This document shows positions 45,121 to 57,791 of a stretch of 64,000 bases of DNA, piece after piece (the stretch's first letter is position 1; the number at the start of each line of letters is the position of its first letter). The notes beneath the pieces were generated by a model, which did not search any database, was not told where the DNA came from, and worked only from the letters and a program-made list of their open reading frames with translations. The DNA lies in contig CM057344.1 in assembly GCA_030015575.1 (NCBI GenBank), positions 183,599,044 to 183,663,043 of the forward strand, given 5' to 3'. The DNA is from Agapanthus africanus. Its lineage: Eukaryota; Streptophyta; Magnoliopsida; Asparagales; Amaryllidaceae. Position numbers and translations under genes: made by a program.

Positions 45121-47429
45121 CTCCCCATTAACTTAGTCTAGCTTTGTGTAATGTGTTTTTCTGTTCCGATCGATCGAAATGTTCAAAAACCCGTATTTGC
45201 CCACATCAGTTTTCTGTTGAAATTTTTTGGTCCCCAAAAATTTTTCAGGTTGTATAAAAGCACTGCACAGGAAGACTTAAGACTTCTGGAAAAATCCGAC
45301 ACCATGATCCTCTGGTTGGAGCGCGGAACCGCGGCCAAAACCTACTTATGGCCGCGGTTCCGCCGCAGAGTAGAGGAGTCAGTGGGCCGGATCTTTTCAG
45401 TGGGCCTCTGGGATTATTTTTTGGGGTTTTTGAACATTAAAATTGGGCCCATATTTTCTGTAACTGCTACAGTTTTGTTTTGGGGCCCACTTGTTAATAT
45501 TCGATCGGTCGGATATTTTAAACACATTTTTCACAGTATTTACATTATATCTGCGACCGTGAATGTCACTTGATCGGTAAATCCGGTCTAACTGCTATAG
45601 CCCGGTTAGACGGATTTGCGAACGTGACTTTCAAGTTGATGTTTTGTTTTTGCTGTGATGTTGCGGATCGGTCGTGGGGGATAGCCTGGATGCAATGCTA
45701 GTACAGTTTTGTTGTATTATGTACATTTGATATTGCGGGGCGAGCGTCCGACATGTGGACTGCCGTCACTGCCTGTTTGTATTATTATTTTGGGGCACGA
45801 CCTGGTTGCGGTCGATGTACCCGTTGTATGTATATTTTACTTTCTGTACTAGGATTGCCCCGCGGAGGGGTGCACGGATAGCCGGGTTCTAGAGGGCAAC
45901 AAGCCCGCATCTCATGGCATTGAGATGAAGGGGGCTTCACTCTAGGATTGGCGGGCTATTCGCCGCACTCGTAGGGGGTACAGGTTGACCCAGGAGGGGT
46001 GCCCAAGTTACCGGATTCCGTGAAGTGCTGGGTGGTCCATTCACGTTGCTGAAGGGGGCTGCCTCGCTTCAGGTTTTGGCGGGTAACTTGCCGCGCCCGT
46101 AGGGGTCTAGGATTTCATTGCACAGGCTATCCACACGACCAGGGGAACGTCGGGTTTTCAGCGGCTCTGTGAAACCCGGGGATCCCAGATATCTGTATTG
46201 TTTCTGTGATGCTGTTCATTCTCTGTGATGTTGCATTTTATTCACGCCTTGAGCGAATATAATATATTGGTATATATATTAGTAGATGTTGTATATGTTT
46301 TGCATCCGCGCTAGTCCAGTCCCCGCTCTGTCGTTAGTTAGCTAACCTAACGGGTAATGACGGGACCCAGTGGCGAATGCGGATGGCATATACGTACATC
46401 AGTATATTTTCGTTCTTTTTGGTGTGATCAATTGATGGGACTGCATTGATTCGGATCAATGCAAGTTAAAACAAACCTAATCTGATGTTGTTGGAACACT
46501 TTTCAAAAAGCTGTTATTGCAAGGACGTTCACTTTTGTTTTGCATCGCGGTATTCATTTAGAATATCCTGCTCCTCAGTCGACGAGGCAAGGGCCGAGAT
46601 CCCTTCACCGGGAGTGACCCCTTGGACAAAAGTTTGCGTCAGGGCAATAACTTCACTATAGCCGATTACTTTTGCTTTGCATCGCGGTATTCATTTGGAA
46701 TATCCTGCACCCCATTCTACGGGGAAAGAGCCGAGATCCCTTCACCGGGTGTGACCTCTTTAGCAAAGGTTTTCGTCACTATATTTTTAAAAAAAAGCTA
46801 TCCGTTCCTTCAACGATATCAAGTTCATTACGTTAAAGGTTTTCGCCAGAAACCATTCGTAGCCCTCCGTCGTTTCATATGGATAGTCAGTAGTATTCAA
46901 GCTGTGTATGTTGGCCAAAGTCAAGGCACAGTGTTTGGTAGCTATTGGTTATTCATATGCAGCATAGATAGATGCGTTGGTTTGGAACAGTCGTACTGCC
47001 ATGTTGGCCAAAGTCAAGGGTATGTACGGGTGGATTCAAATTAACCTGGAGAATGACGGGCAGAACTTGACATGTGACTTATGATATGTTGGCCAAAGTC
47101 AAGGTCATAAGAGCATGGGGCAGAAATCACATCGGGAGTTTCAAAAGAACTGAAACTTGCCAGATATGCGCATACCTTCTGGAGTGTGATAGCGTGAGCG
47201 GATTCCGTCACGTTATCATGCAATGATAGTTGGATCCCGATTCCCACTGATGAGTTAGTTTACTCCTCGGGTGACCCCGACTAATTCTTCTTTCAGGTTT
47301 GGAGGAGAATTTGAGGTACAGTGGGAGGATTCCAGATTAGATAAATTGGTAACCATTCTGATCTAGGTTAGAGTGCACGCTGAGTGTTTTCTTTTCTCTC
47401 TCTCTTTGGCAGCGACCATTGACCCGACC
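45121..47429 (+). other. Copia 5' interior, non-coding, with two tandem duplications
   Basis: No intact gag. A duplication of about 129 bp (about 45851-46110) carries inverted repeats ATAGCC/GGCTAT in unit 1 and GTTACC/GGTAAC in unit 2. A 137-bp duplication (from 46542 and 46679) has CCTC/GAGG in unit 1 and CCCC/GGGG in unit 2. GTTGGCCAAAGTCAAGG occurs three times (about 46911, 47002 and 47089). Confidence 0.75.
45323..45363. repeat. 14-bp GC-rich hairpin in copia leader
   Basis: GCGGAACCGCGGCC (45323-45336) pairs perfectly with GGCCGCGGTTCCGC (45350-45363) around a 13-nt loop. The core is shared with the Athila LTR hairpin at 1283-1330. Confidence 0.88.
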
Positions 47430-48240
47430 CTAAGACTTTGACTCAGTGACCAAGTTGACCGAACCTTCTTAAACACCGGCTTTTGGATTGTCAAAGTTGC
47501 AAACCTCATTGCCACTCCTACTTTTACCCTTTTCTCCAGGACACCCCGTTTTACTACGAACGTCCACTTCCATTGGACAAAACCATCGTATGGTTAGATA
47601 CGAACTCGAAAGAATTTATTCGAGGATGGTTTCCGGTTCTGGAGAAAACGGATAGGATTATTCAGTTGTCTTTTCCTTTTACCCTCTCTCAGGTTACGAG
47701 TACTCCTTGGTTTAGGGGTAGTACACCTATTACGCAAATTGGATTGTCTTCTTCCAAACCTTAGGCTGGTGCCGACCGGTAGGGAATGAAGAAAACCAAT
47801 TAGCATAACGATGGTGTGCAGAAGGTATTAAGTTCATACAAAGCAAGGGATTAGTAAGAGTGCAAAGTAAATTGCAACAGATATTCACGACCAAACCAAA
47901 TATTTCGTTACCACTCCCACATCACCTTTGTATTTCTCCAGGACACTCCGTATCACTACGAAGATCCACAGTTTATTTGGATACTCCATCGTATGGTTAT
48001 ATACGAACTCGAATGGAACTTGTTCCAGTTCGGGGATGGATTCTGGTTCAGGAGAAATAGGAATAGGGTTTATTCGGTTGTCTTTTATCTTCACCCTCTC
48101 TCATTGCGAGTGTTCCTAGGATTGGGACAGTACACCCATTATGCTTATTGGATAGTCTTCTTCCAAACCATAGGCTGGTGCCGAACGGTAGGGAAGGAAG
48201 AAAACCATTTGGCCTAAAAGGGTGTGCAGAAGGTAAAGAC
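47430..48240 (+). repeat. Diverged tandem duplication of about 402 bp in copia interior
   Basis: TTTCTCCAGGACACYCCGT at about 47531 and 47933, and GTGCCGAMCGGTAGGGAA at about 47770 and 48180, show two diverged copies in a row. Neither copy has a recognisable protein. Confidence 0.75.
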
Positions 48241-49299
48241 TAAAGACATATGAAGGGATTTGGAGAGGTGGCAAAGAACTATACGGTTACAGTCGTGAAT
48301 CTGGAAGAGGCATTACTAGGAATACCAGGATACCCCATCGAAACATTTCAATGTTTCAGTTTCACTGTGTACAGTTAAAGGAAAACTGATTTCCCGATTA
48401 GATACTTACTCCAGGGTATGTATTTACCAGGTACGATTCTCACATCTGTATGGTTTTACAGATGATGAGTGGGAGTAAGTTATTGGGAATTGGGTGATTA
48501 TCCTCATTATATCGGGATTCGTTGTAATCAGTGATATTTGAGGAAATCACCTGGGCTGTTTGCCGGTCGGCAAATATTTGGTTTTGAATATCCGCTGTTA
48601 TGCACCAATTTCAAATTGATATATCTGTACGTCTATTTTCATAGAGTGAGATATACCTTTCTGAAATTATGTCTACGACATTTACCTATATCAGTGGATG
48701 GTTAGGTAAGGAGCATTAAACAGCGGTGTAATTGTTCTTAACCATAAGTACAGTTTTCAACCTACGACACAGTGAATGAGTTATCAGACTCAAGGGACTT
48801 ATACAAAGGATTGTATGTTGTCCAGGGTCCATCAGGACAGAGGGCTTGGTCCTCGTACTATATTCGGTTTACTTATGACTTCTCTAGTTTTTAGACAGGT
48901 GTTTCGCGGAAACACAGGGTCCAAATTTTGAGAAGTTATAGGTATTTGAATAGAGTAGAGAACCAGGTATAGCAAGTATCGGGATTCTTCAAAGAGATCG
49001 AAGATGTAGATACTTGTGTATGGTATTCAGTTGATAGTAATGATAAAGAGATCTTGCTTCTCTTTCTGGTTACTCATAATTGGAAGTATTCCTAAGTTGA
49101 GTAACGCTGATCGGCCTCCTTCCATTTAGTTGACATGCGCTGGGGACAGCTGCATGATTTGAATCTGGTTCAATTAAATCAGTGCCTCTGTTTCTATATT
49201 GGATATAGAACGGTTCATATCTTAACGATGTTAAGGTACGGGGAGTTGTCCGGTTTATGATTAAAACCAGACACTGGACAACTCAAGGCACGTTTCTGT
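48241..49299 (+). other. Decayed copia interior, nothing recognisable
   Basis: Short ORFs only. From the position this should be former gag/integrase sequence, but I cannot align it by eye. Confidence 0.4.
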
Positions 49300-50730
49300 A
49301 ATGGCTGTTTGTGGGTTGACCCAGGCTATGACGAGGGTTGACTTTCTACCATCTGGATGAACAATAGCGATATCGTTCTAGACTCGCCACAGTTTTATTA
49401 AAGATGGATTTTTTCAGAAAACGGTAGTGGGAGTATGGTAGAACTGGAAGTGATTCCAGAACCACAAACGATTACTGAAGATTTGATAAGGAACCTAAAG
49501 ATTCAATCTGGATTGACATTCCATTGGCCACTCCGCAGATAAGGTGGGTAACTTCAGGCACCCGAGAGGTACTCCGGTAGCCTCAAGGACGGTGACAGGG
49601 AAGTTCTTGTTTACCCACAATTACCATTGCTGTTGTTCCAGGCTGTGAGACCCGGCGGGAGGATGAGTATAGCGTCGTTCTAAACTAGTTTTAGAAGTGT
49701 ACGTGTATATGACTCTGCCAGAGGGTTGTCGTAGTCAGTGGGAGCAGCGGAAGCATTGGTGGACAGGTAGCTTATGTCTATTTATAGACTGAAGCACCAG
49801 TGGCGGAGATAGATCATCTATTTCTGACGTGACAGTCGTGGGTTTGACTTCATCAGAATAGGGGATGGATCAGTGAGAAGGTAGTAGGGTGTGATGTCAT
49901 GGTGTTTGGATGACATACACAGAGTAGGAAAGGAAACTCCTACACTACGATCGGTTATACTTTGGTCGTCACACAGTTGTTTCTACACAAAGGAAATGGA
50001 TTTTATATCAGACATACTGGTTACTAGATCTATGGTTTTAGATCTAGATTTGGGTGGTTTCCCAATCAGGGTACTTGACAGCATTCTAAGAGTATTTAGG
50101 ATGGACGACTCCTGGCACGGTAGTGTACCTGCAGGTAATGGAGTCACCCTCTCCAAAGGTGTCTTACAGACTAAAGGGGAGAGGGACGGGCATGATTGGC
50201 AGATCACTTGCTCAGGCAATTGAGTCAATCGTGAGATGTCAAGTACCACACCAGATGTTGTTCTTGCACTAGATGCAATAAGTTGACATTAATCCAATCC
50301 TGGAGAAACAGTCGGAAGCAGTTTTAGAACATAAGTGAATGTTCTAGGGATATGATAACGACAGCCTCATTCGGGAGACAGTTATCATTCCAGGCTTCCA
50401 AGGTGACATGGACGACAAGGAGGTTGTCAGAGTTATAGTTCTCCTTCTGACGAAGGGCAGTATGTTGGACAGGTGATCCAAGGCAACACTGAGGGTGGCA
50501 TGGCGCAGGATACTGATTAAGTTCAGTTGACAATGCAGTCTAAGAAGTTTGGATTTGGAGTTCATTTATGAGCTATGTCCCATCAGACATCCAGACACAT
50601 TCTAAGACAGGTATTGCTCATTTCGGGAGAAGGGTTTCTCCGCGAACTTGAGATATAGAGAGACATGGAAAGAGACAACAAAGCGGATCCACTCACTGAG
50701 GCTATTTCTCGAACGCAATAGTTTCGCAAA
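49300..50730 (+). pseudogene. pol: Decayed copia pol (RT-RNase H end)
   Basis: Fragments in several frames keep copia landmarks. V-F-R-M-D-D-S with T-L-S-K-G (about 50092-50165) corresponds to the RT/RNase H connection. D-M-D-D-K (about 50409) corresponds to the RNase H D-K-D-D-R/S region. F-R-E-K-G-F-L-R-E-L-E-I (about 50617-50660) and D-N-K-A-D-P-L-T-E-A-I (about 50677-50710) correspond to the C-terminal A-D-P-L-T-K region. Stops and frameshifts occur every few dozen codons. A degraded Q-A-Y-D-like RT motif may be at 49310-49350. Confidence 0.7.
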
Positions 50731-50821
50731 CGAGCTTTGTGAGACTGACTAGTAGAGGAGTTGGATGTTCGGTATCACACGGGCTGTGAGTATGCGACAT
50801 CGCAATAATTAGCCTTGAGTG

Positions 50822-50833
50822 CAAGTGGGAGAT
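50822..50833 (+). other. Copia polypurine tract
   Basis: CAAGTGGGAGAT directly before TGTTGG at 50834; the usual plant copia form. Confidence 0.85.
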
Positions 50834-53043
50834 TGTTGGAGATAGTGCCCTCAGAGTCAATTATTAGGTCACAGGTACGTGATTGTAATGATTGAGGGAG
50901 GACCTATCCCGGTAGGACAGTCTTACTCGAGATGATAGTATGCTATCTGGTTTACCTTTATCATCGTATACTGCTTTAGGTGACCTGACACGTCGCTATT
51001 ACACGTTGATAGAGCCCCTAGGATTCTTGCTTGACCACCAGCAGTATGAGGGCGATCATATAAGTGGGAGCTGGGGTCTATAAGCTTATCCTTAAAAGGT
51101 CCCTAGTCGTGGGAGTTTCGAGACTGGGCATCGATACTCCATTAGTAGACTAGTGTATACAGTCGAGACCCCGACGAGGGGCGGTGGCCGGTCTCACAAG
51201 CCACTGGTGTCAGTTGGATCACCTAAGATGTATACAGGTGCTCATTGGGTTATGAGTACACCGGACAGGACTCGCCGGGAACATGCTAGTTGGTCATATA
51301 CCAGACGTCAGATGGCAGTTCCCTGGTGACATGTGTGCAGGTTAGTTCATCGACCTGGGGATCGTCATTTGTCTCGTGTGAGTTCCCACTGTACTTTGAT
51401 TACTACCCTACCACGGCTCAAAGGAGTCGTGCAAACAGGTTTTAGTTGGGTACAGTCCCGAGCCACATGGAGGCAGTGAGCGTATCTTCAGGGGTTCGTC
51501 TCTCCCGGTATTGGGGGTGAGGTCGTGCTGTGTCTAGGAGAGCCATTACACAAAGTCCTTGGCCAAGGCAAGGAGATTTACTGGTAGGTATTCCAGTAGT
51601 ATCTCAGGGTGTTCTGGGCTACACTCCGACACGACTTGTACCGCTTTTGGGGGTCTGACTTTTACCAACCCCCTAGGCCCGCCATGCGATACTCATAGAC
51701 GAACGGACTGGACTGTACGGATATTGTCACTGACAGGCTCAGTAGGGTGTCAGGCTGAGTTCGCTCACAGACGTCCCTTTTGGTCAATACCTGGTAGCCC
51801 GTTATGTATTGGCTTATACCTCTAACGTGCTAGTGGTTAAATCCACAACCAAGGTGTTGACGAGTCTTTAGAGTCCCCCACATTCAGTTACTCAGCTTTC
51901 GGGCGAAAGGTTGTAGAGGCCGTATGGAGATATGGCAAGGTCCGATCAGATACGTACGGTATTGCACGGATCAGGATCGGACAGTTTGTACTATAGGCCG
52001 TATGGTTATATGGCAGGGTTCGATCAGATACGTGCGGTATTGCACGGATCAGGATCGAACAGATATTACTAGCCGGTTTTGGTATAAGCCGGATCCTAGT
52101 ATAGTACAGTGGAGATTTTGTCTCATTGCATTTGTATTTCGGTTGAAATACAGATGCGAGTGTGTATGCACGGTATCGGGGTTTTCCTGTAATTTATTAC
52201 GGGACCAGTTTTCTGGAGTTGCCAGTTTGCTTTTCGTTTCGGCCAATTTCTATTGTTCCGTTCATTGGCCGAAGTTTGGTGGAGGAGGGTTTATTTGTAT
52301 TGTTGCAAATAGGCATTAGTGGAGGGGGTTCTTTGCATCTTGTTTCATCATGATAGTTTTCATGATGAGCACCATACCTTGACCTTTTTGACTTGATCAC
52401 TTCATGATGGCTTGACCATTGTAGGTTATGATTGGCTTTTGGAGTGTTGGGTTTTGTTCTCTCATCATCTCTTTTCATCATTGCTTCCACCCCCCCTTGA
52501 CTTTTCTCTTTCTCTCTCCAATCACACTTGAGAAAGGGGGGGGCCGGCCATTCCAAAAAGAGAGGGGATTCATTTTCTTTGTGGGTGGATTTTTAGTATC
52601 TTGAGTTGAGAAAAATCCCTACAACTCCCTCTCCAAAAAGGTTCACTTCAATCTCTCCACAAATGGCAATTCCACAACCCCAAATGAGACTTCTTCTCTA
52701 GATATTCTACAGCGTATCTTAGGCACGTCGAGTAGCCGGCTTCGTGCCCGAGTTGCCTCGGCATTGAGGTGGGAGCCCGTAAACAAAGTAGGCGATGTGG
52801 TGCACTTCCGGCGACGAGGAGGAGGCAGGATTTTCCGCAGGAGATCGGGTCCATGACGAGAAGACCGGAGGACTTGGATCGTCGGTATATCTATTCCCTT
52901 TCTTGTAGATTGCTAGGACTAGTTAATGGTTCGATCCGGGTATTAGTGCGCGGCGGTTTGCCAGTTCAAGAAAAATTTAAGTTTAACACCGCTTCCGCAT
53001 TTGGCCGTCGGATTGACGGCCGGGGCGCCGCCGTGCACTTACA
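50834..53043 (+). repeat. Copia right LTR
   Basis: 2,210 bp, ending CTTACA before the TCGTG duplicate. Nearly identical to 42899-45107. Confidence 0.93.
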
Positions 53044-53048
53044 TCGTG

Positions 53049-54869
53049 TTATTTCAAAAGGCACCATTTGTAGGACTTATATTAGTTTAATACTGATTAG
53101 TTATCGTTGTGTCTAGTATTCTGCTTCCGCACATTATTGCTGTTCGCTCTGCCCCGCATACTTATTTTGCTGCATACTCCATTATTGATATCATGCTGTT
53201 AGGACACCAGCACCATTACCGATGATGCATATGTACCACATACACTTACTTGCCGGCTCACACACATCTTCATCGGTAATTGCCATGTCACGTACACTTA
53301 GAAAATACTATTGCTTGGCTTAGCTTGTTAGTTAGTAGTTGATACGATATTAGTGTACCTGGGTTATATGCCAGTTTAGACATTGTAGTTATTACTTGTC
53401 ACTTCATGCATACTGTTATTCCATTGTTCATGCCTAGTTATTAATCATACATTGCAACTTGGTTATTGATACCATATACATTCATTAGCATTGACATATG
53501 CACTTATGATGACTTCTTGAGATTTATGATATTTCTGGATTTCGGGGGAAAGCCGCAAAATTTCTAAACTTATTAACCTTTTAAAATATGTAAATTGCGG
53601 TTTTCTAGTGATGTAAGTGTCGTCCACCATGAGTTTGCTGTGGTTTTCGAGATCCGTGTCGAGGAGTGGAGGAACCGTCACGGGTACATGGTGGGCCCGG
53701 TATGGTACCCCGGGGCAAGATGAATGTGGTGTTGACGTTGAGCCTGGCAGGGGACAGATTACCTACCGGTGATATTACCCGACGCGTCGGATATCCGGAG
53801 GATACCGTCGTGATCTTGAGATGGTTGGTAGGGGCCGGTCTGGACTGACGGCGCCCTAGATATTGAGATTGAGACATTGATATTTCGAGACAGTGAGATT
53901 TATGTTTTGTGTCGATGCTAGACACTGTTGATACTGATTTCATTATGATACCTTAGTTTAAAAATACGAAGGAAATCTCACTAATTTATGAAAACAGTTT
54001 CTTCATTTACATGTATTCTGTTTTCATGCATTCATACCCCATTCATATGATATATTGCTACCTGAGGCACTGACACGGGCACATGAGATTTCACTCGGTT
54101 AGATATTACCCTAGCCATTGTTATAGGCTGCTTGTTATGTATATTTTTGAGGATATATTATGATCATTGACCTAGGTTGCGTTATTTATGCGATTTCTGT
54201 GCGTAGATGTTTTTCTATTCACTAGTTGGCAACTCACCCCCGTTGTGCCCCAGTTTCTTGCAGGTTTGCCGTACAGATTTCATTACGGCGTTGCGGGCTC
54301 AGTTTCATTCGGGTGACTTGCTAGTAGGTGGGTTTTTCTTGTATCGTACCCATCATATTACCTTGTATAATATATTTCAGTTGTATCTAGTAAATTCCAT
54401 CAACCAAACATGTATTTATTTTGAGATAGAGACCAGTGCTGTTTATTCTTTCGACCTTAGAGTCGCTCGTTATATTTCTGGTGGTTTTGAGTTCCTTTTG
54501 AGTTTTGATCCTCGCCGTTGGCGTTGTATATTATATTGCTTGTGTGGTTGTGACCGTCGATTGACGAAGAGCTAGCTCCCGCTTGGGGATGCCTTTTTAT
54601 TGATTTCGTATACTATTCATGTTGTATCCCGTTTGGGAGCCAGTTTTTACAAAGGAGACTCTGCCGAAATTTTCAGTAAATTTTGATGTTCTTAAAAACC
54701 GCATAATTCGGCTTATGCTATTAAAACTACTTGTTTTAAATTGGTTTTCCTTCACTCTACTTCTTTTCTTGGTTTGGATTTCTGGGTTTTCGGTTTACTT
54801 AGATTACGTACGCCTCGAGACGTTCGTAGTTTAAGTGCCGGTCATGTTCCGTACTTTCGGGTCGTGACA
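53049..54869 (+). repeat. LARD left LTR, second part
   Basis: Continues the LARD LTR after the copia element and matches 60536-62352. It ends GTGACA at 54869. The ORF at 54207-54575 is repeated in the right LTR at 61690-62058 and is not considered a gene. Confidence 0.92.
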
Positions 54870-54873
54870 AAGT

Positions 54874-54885
54874 TGGTATCAGAGC
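54874..54885 (+). other. LARD primer binding site
   Basis: TGGTATCAGAGC four bases after the LTR end; initiator tRNA-Met type. Confidence 0.88.
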
Positions 54886-56734
54886 GTTAGGTTTTACCTT
54901 CGAAGCGTAGTATGACCCTTGGTTGATGGAATAGGTGACTAAAGTAGAGTGACGTACCGTGGGTATGTTCCGCGGCATATTTACGATACGCTACTCCACT
55001 TAAGAAGCCTTAGGATGTACATTTCTTTGCTCAGTATTATATTCATTCTGATCTAGCCTCATCAGTACCAGTTATGGTTTTGCTGCTACGGTTACGGGCA
55101 GGGAGAGCTACGGCTAGTGTTGCGGTCAGCACAAGCTCGTCACGAACGAGGACTGACCAGGGCGAAATTCCAGCGACACACGATTGCAGAGATGTATCTT
55201 TTTACTGTGTTTCCGTGCCACGAGTGTTTGGCGGATCGCCTTTATGAGGTTACTCGGAGGCGCTGATCGACACTAGAGAATTGAGCCAATGATAGATGCC
55301 AGCCAGATTTTGATGACCGTTGGTGTGTTGCTTACTCCTGATGATTGAGGCACTGTTCAGCATGCAGACGAGCAAGCCAGTGGTTGCTGCGAGCGACGAG
55401 ATATCGCCCCATATATTGGAGCTATTGCGGGGCGAGTTGTACGAATAGATGATAGAAGGTCGCTAGTCACCTGATGATGAATGACTAGGACAGGTGGTTC
55501 GTTCGCTTACCCCGATGCGAGGTCATCAGATAGATTGATTCCAGCTAGAGACGACTTCACGCGGAGACGTTGGGAGTCGGCAGAGACGATCGAATGTCAG
55601 AAACCTATTATTCCAAGTTTAAAGTATTCGGAAAGACATGCAGGCAATTCTATGGTCCCTCTAGAAGAATGAAACCCTAACTCGACTTAATGACCGTATG
55701 AAAGCCTTTGAACCTTAGGGTTTGCGGCAGTTCTGCGGCGCCATTAGTGAGGCTTGGGTTCGCCCTTCTACGGCTGGACCACCGATGCTGTGGTATATAT
55801 ATTCGATACTATTAAACGGTACCAAGATGTTGAGCTCTTGGGGGATTATGAGGTTTCGACGAATCGATCGAATGGTTCGACTTCAATCGGATGCTAGGTG
55901 GTGAGACGTATTCTTGGGAGACTCCAGATACGAGGATAGTCGTTGGAGCTCAGTCCATGCAGCCGCGACGAGACGAGTCCAAAGCAGACGACGTTAGAAA
56001 AAAGTGGAGTAAGAGGTTCGCACCAGATCTAGATGAGATGACGTTCCACTCCACCGACATTAGAGATGCGATGCGCATGCCGAGGCATGGTACTTGGACT
56101 TACCTTCCAGAAGGAGTCGCGATGGGTATGCAGCCGTTCCAGAGCAAGATGCAGATATAGGAAAGGACGATGACTTCCGGACAGTTGGCAGAGACGAGAC
56201 ATGGAAGAGACCGTGAGCAGGATTTCTTCCAGGACACTGCTGCAATGATACTTGCACCCAGGGTCAGATGTGTCACGTACATTCAGAGAGCCAGAGGCCG
56301 ACGCCAGTGATATGCTGTCTTACGAGTGGTCGCGATGATTGACCAAGAGATGACCAGAGAAGTGCCAGAACGGAATCGTCCCCGTTAGCACACCTGACAG
56401 GGCCGATGAGCCGATGGACCGAAAGATTGGTAATTCACAGTGAAGACCTTGACCCAGGAGTGGTCATGGTTACGCACACCAGCAGGACAGAGTTCATGAT
56501 CATCGACGAGACGTCCCACTAGTGACCGTGACAGTTGGCCGAGATTCTTAGAGGATGCACTTGAGCAGTACTATTCCGCCATTATTGATTACGATGTTTT
56601 GGGTGATTTATTCGTATGATTTGATTTTGATGATTGAGGATTTACGACCTTTGCACAGTGTTGCACTTGATATCGTTTTCGTGCTTTAGTTTTCACATGT
56701 TTGTGATATTACGGTTTTAAACAGTTGACTTGGT
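54886..56734 (+). other. LARD interior, non-coding
   Basis: The longest frames are under 90 codons (55481-55672, 55722-55904, 55891-56160). The Arg/Asp-rich wording is reminiscent of decayed gag, but I cannot match a domain. Confidence 0.55.
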
Positions 56735-57130
56735 TTTGTGCGTATGCATGCACACGATTTCGTTCCTGCACTCGGTATAGTTTATATATGCTTGCAGTGC
56801 AGTGATACGCCTTTTGTGCACTTAGATGCACTGGACTTCGATTTCGATTGTGATACTCGATATTTGTTTTGTGCACCTTGTGCACCTGATTGGATTTTCG
56901 CGCATGTTGGGCGCATGTTTTGAAGGGTGATTTTGGTGCACACCAGAGGCACTAAATCGAGATTTTTTTTTTGTGTGCATGTCAGATGCACCTGATTTTG
57001 CTGTCAGGCACACACGTTGCCTACGACAGATGTTTCGTGCATACCCGATGCACTTAGATATTGTTTCTGTGCGCATGTATGGCACATTCATGGATTTTGA
57101 TTTCCGTGCGCACCAGACGCACGTAGCATT
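56735..57130. repeat. Hairpin minisatellite in LARD interior
   Basis: About nine degenerate units of 35-50 bp, each with a short stem. Arms include TGTGC/GCACA, GTGCA/TGCAC, GTGCAC/GTGCAC, GTGCAT/ATGCAC (two copies), AGGC/GCCT, TGTGC/GCACA and CGTGCG/CGCACG, separated by GATTTYG-like linkers. The arms differ between units but remain complementary. Confidence 0.75.
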
Positions 57131-57778
57131 CATGTGCATATTTTGGGATTTATTTCGTATAGAGCAGTACGTTTTTATGATATTGCTATGTGTTTTCGTA
57201 CTGAGCAGGACTAGTCAGAGGACAGTACCTGAATATATTTTGCATGCATTGATAGTTATTGAAGGGATTTCCAAAAAACGAGCTATAGCTTCAGTATTTA
57301 CCTACGTGTCTGATATGACACGAAATGTTTAAAACAAGGAGACCCTTCTAAATTGTTTCCAAAACGGCGGAACGTACATTTCAAACAAAGGTATATATGT
57401 ATATAGTTATTTCCTTATAATAGACGTCCGCCACTGTGCAGTGTTATACGCGTGCACAGCGACTTAAAGAGATTTGGCATGCATTTCCTTCAGATACTTA
57501 CATATATAGATTCGATATTTACATGTATAGTTTCGAGTTATATCATATTGGTTTTGCTTTGGATTTGGCATTGATGTCTTCCCCATGACTCCGATGATTG
57601 CGGGATACTTGACGGAGTTTTGATTTGAGTTATATACTCATTTTTCAAGCGCATGCGCTACGCTACGATTTGTTTTATGTATTTACAATTTCGGAGCCCT
57701 GACGACTTGATGGTTTTGGTTTAGATGATTTAGTATTTGGGGAGAGTTTTAATTTAAATTCGGGGACCGAATTTCTTT

Positions 57779-57790
57779 AAGGGGGGAAGA
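57779..57790 (+). other. LARD polypurine tract
   Basis: AAGGGGGGAAGA directly before (T)TGTAACG at 57792. Confidence 0.85.
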
Positions 57791-57791
57791 T

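Larger units (their letters stand above)
42894..53048 (+). mobile_element. Ty1/copia element nested in LARD LTR, TSD TCGTG
   Basis: 42899-53043, flanked by TCGTG at 42894-42898 and 53044-53048. The uninterrupted site is visible in the right LARD LTR (GATTCGTGTTATTTC near 60531). LTRs are 42899-45107 and 50834-53043; the primer site and polypurine tract are present. The interior is 5.7 kb with no long ORF but recognisable decayed copia pol near its 3' end. Confidence 0.93.

Noticed and set aside
54207-54575. 122-aa ORF in the LARD LTR
   Set aside because: Repeated at 61690-62058 with the LTR; hydrophobic/aromatic low-information translation of T-rich DNA.
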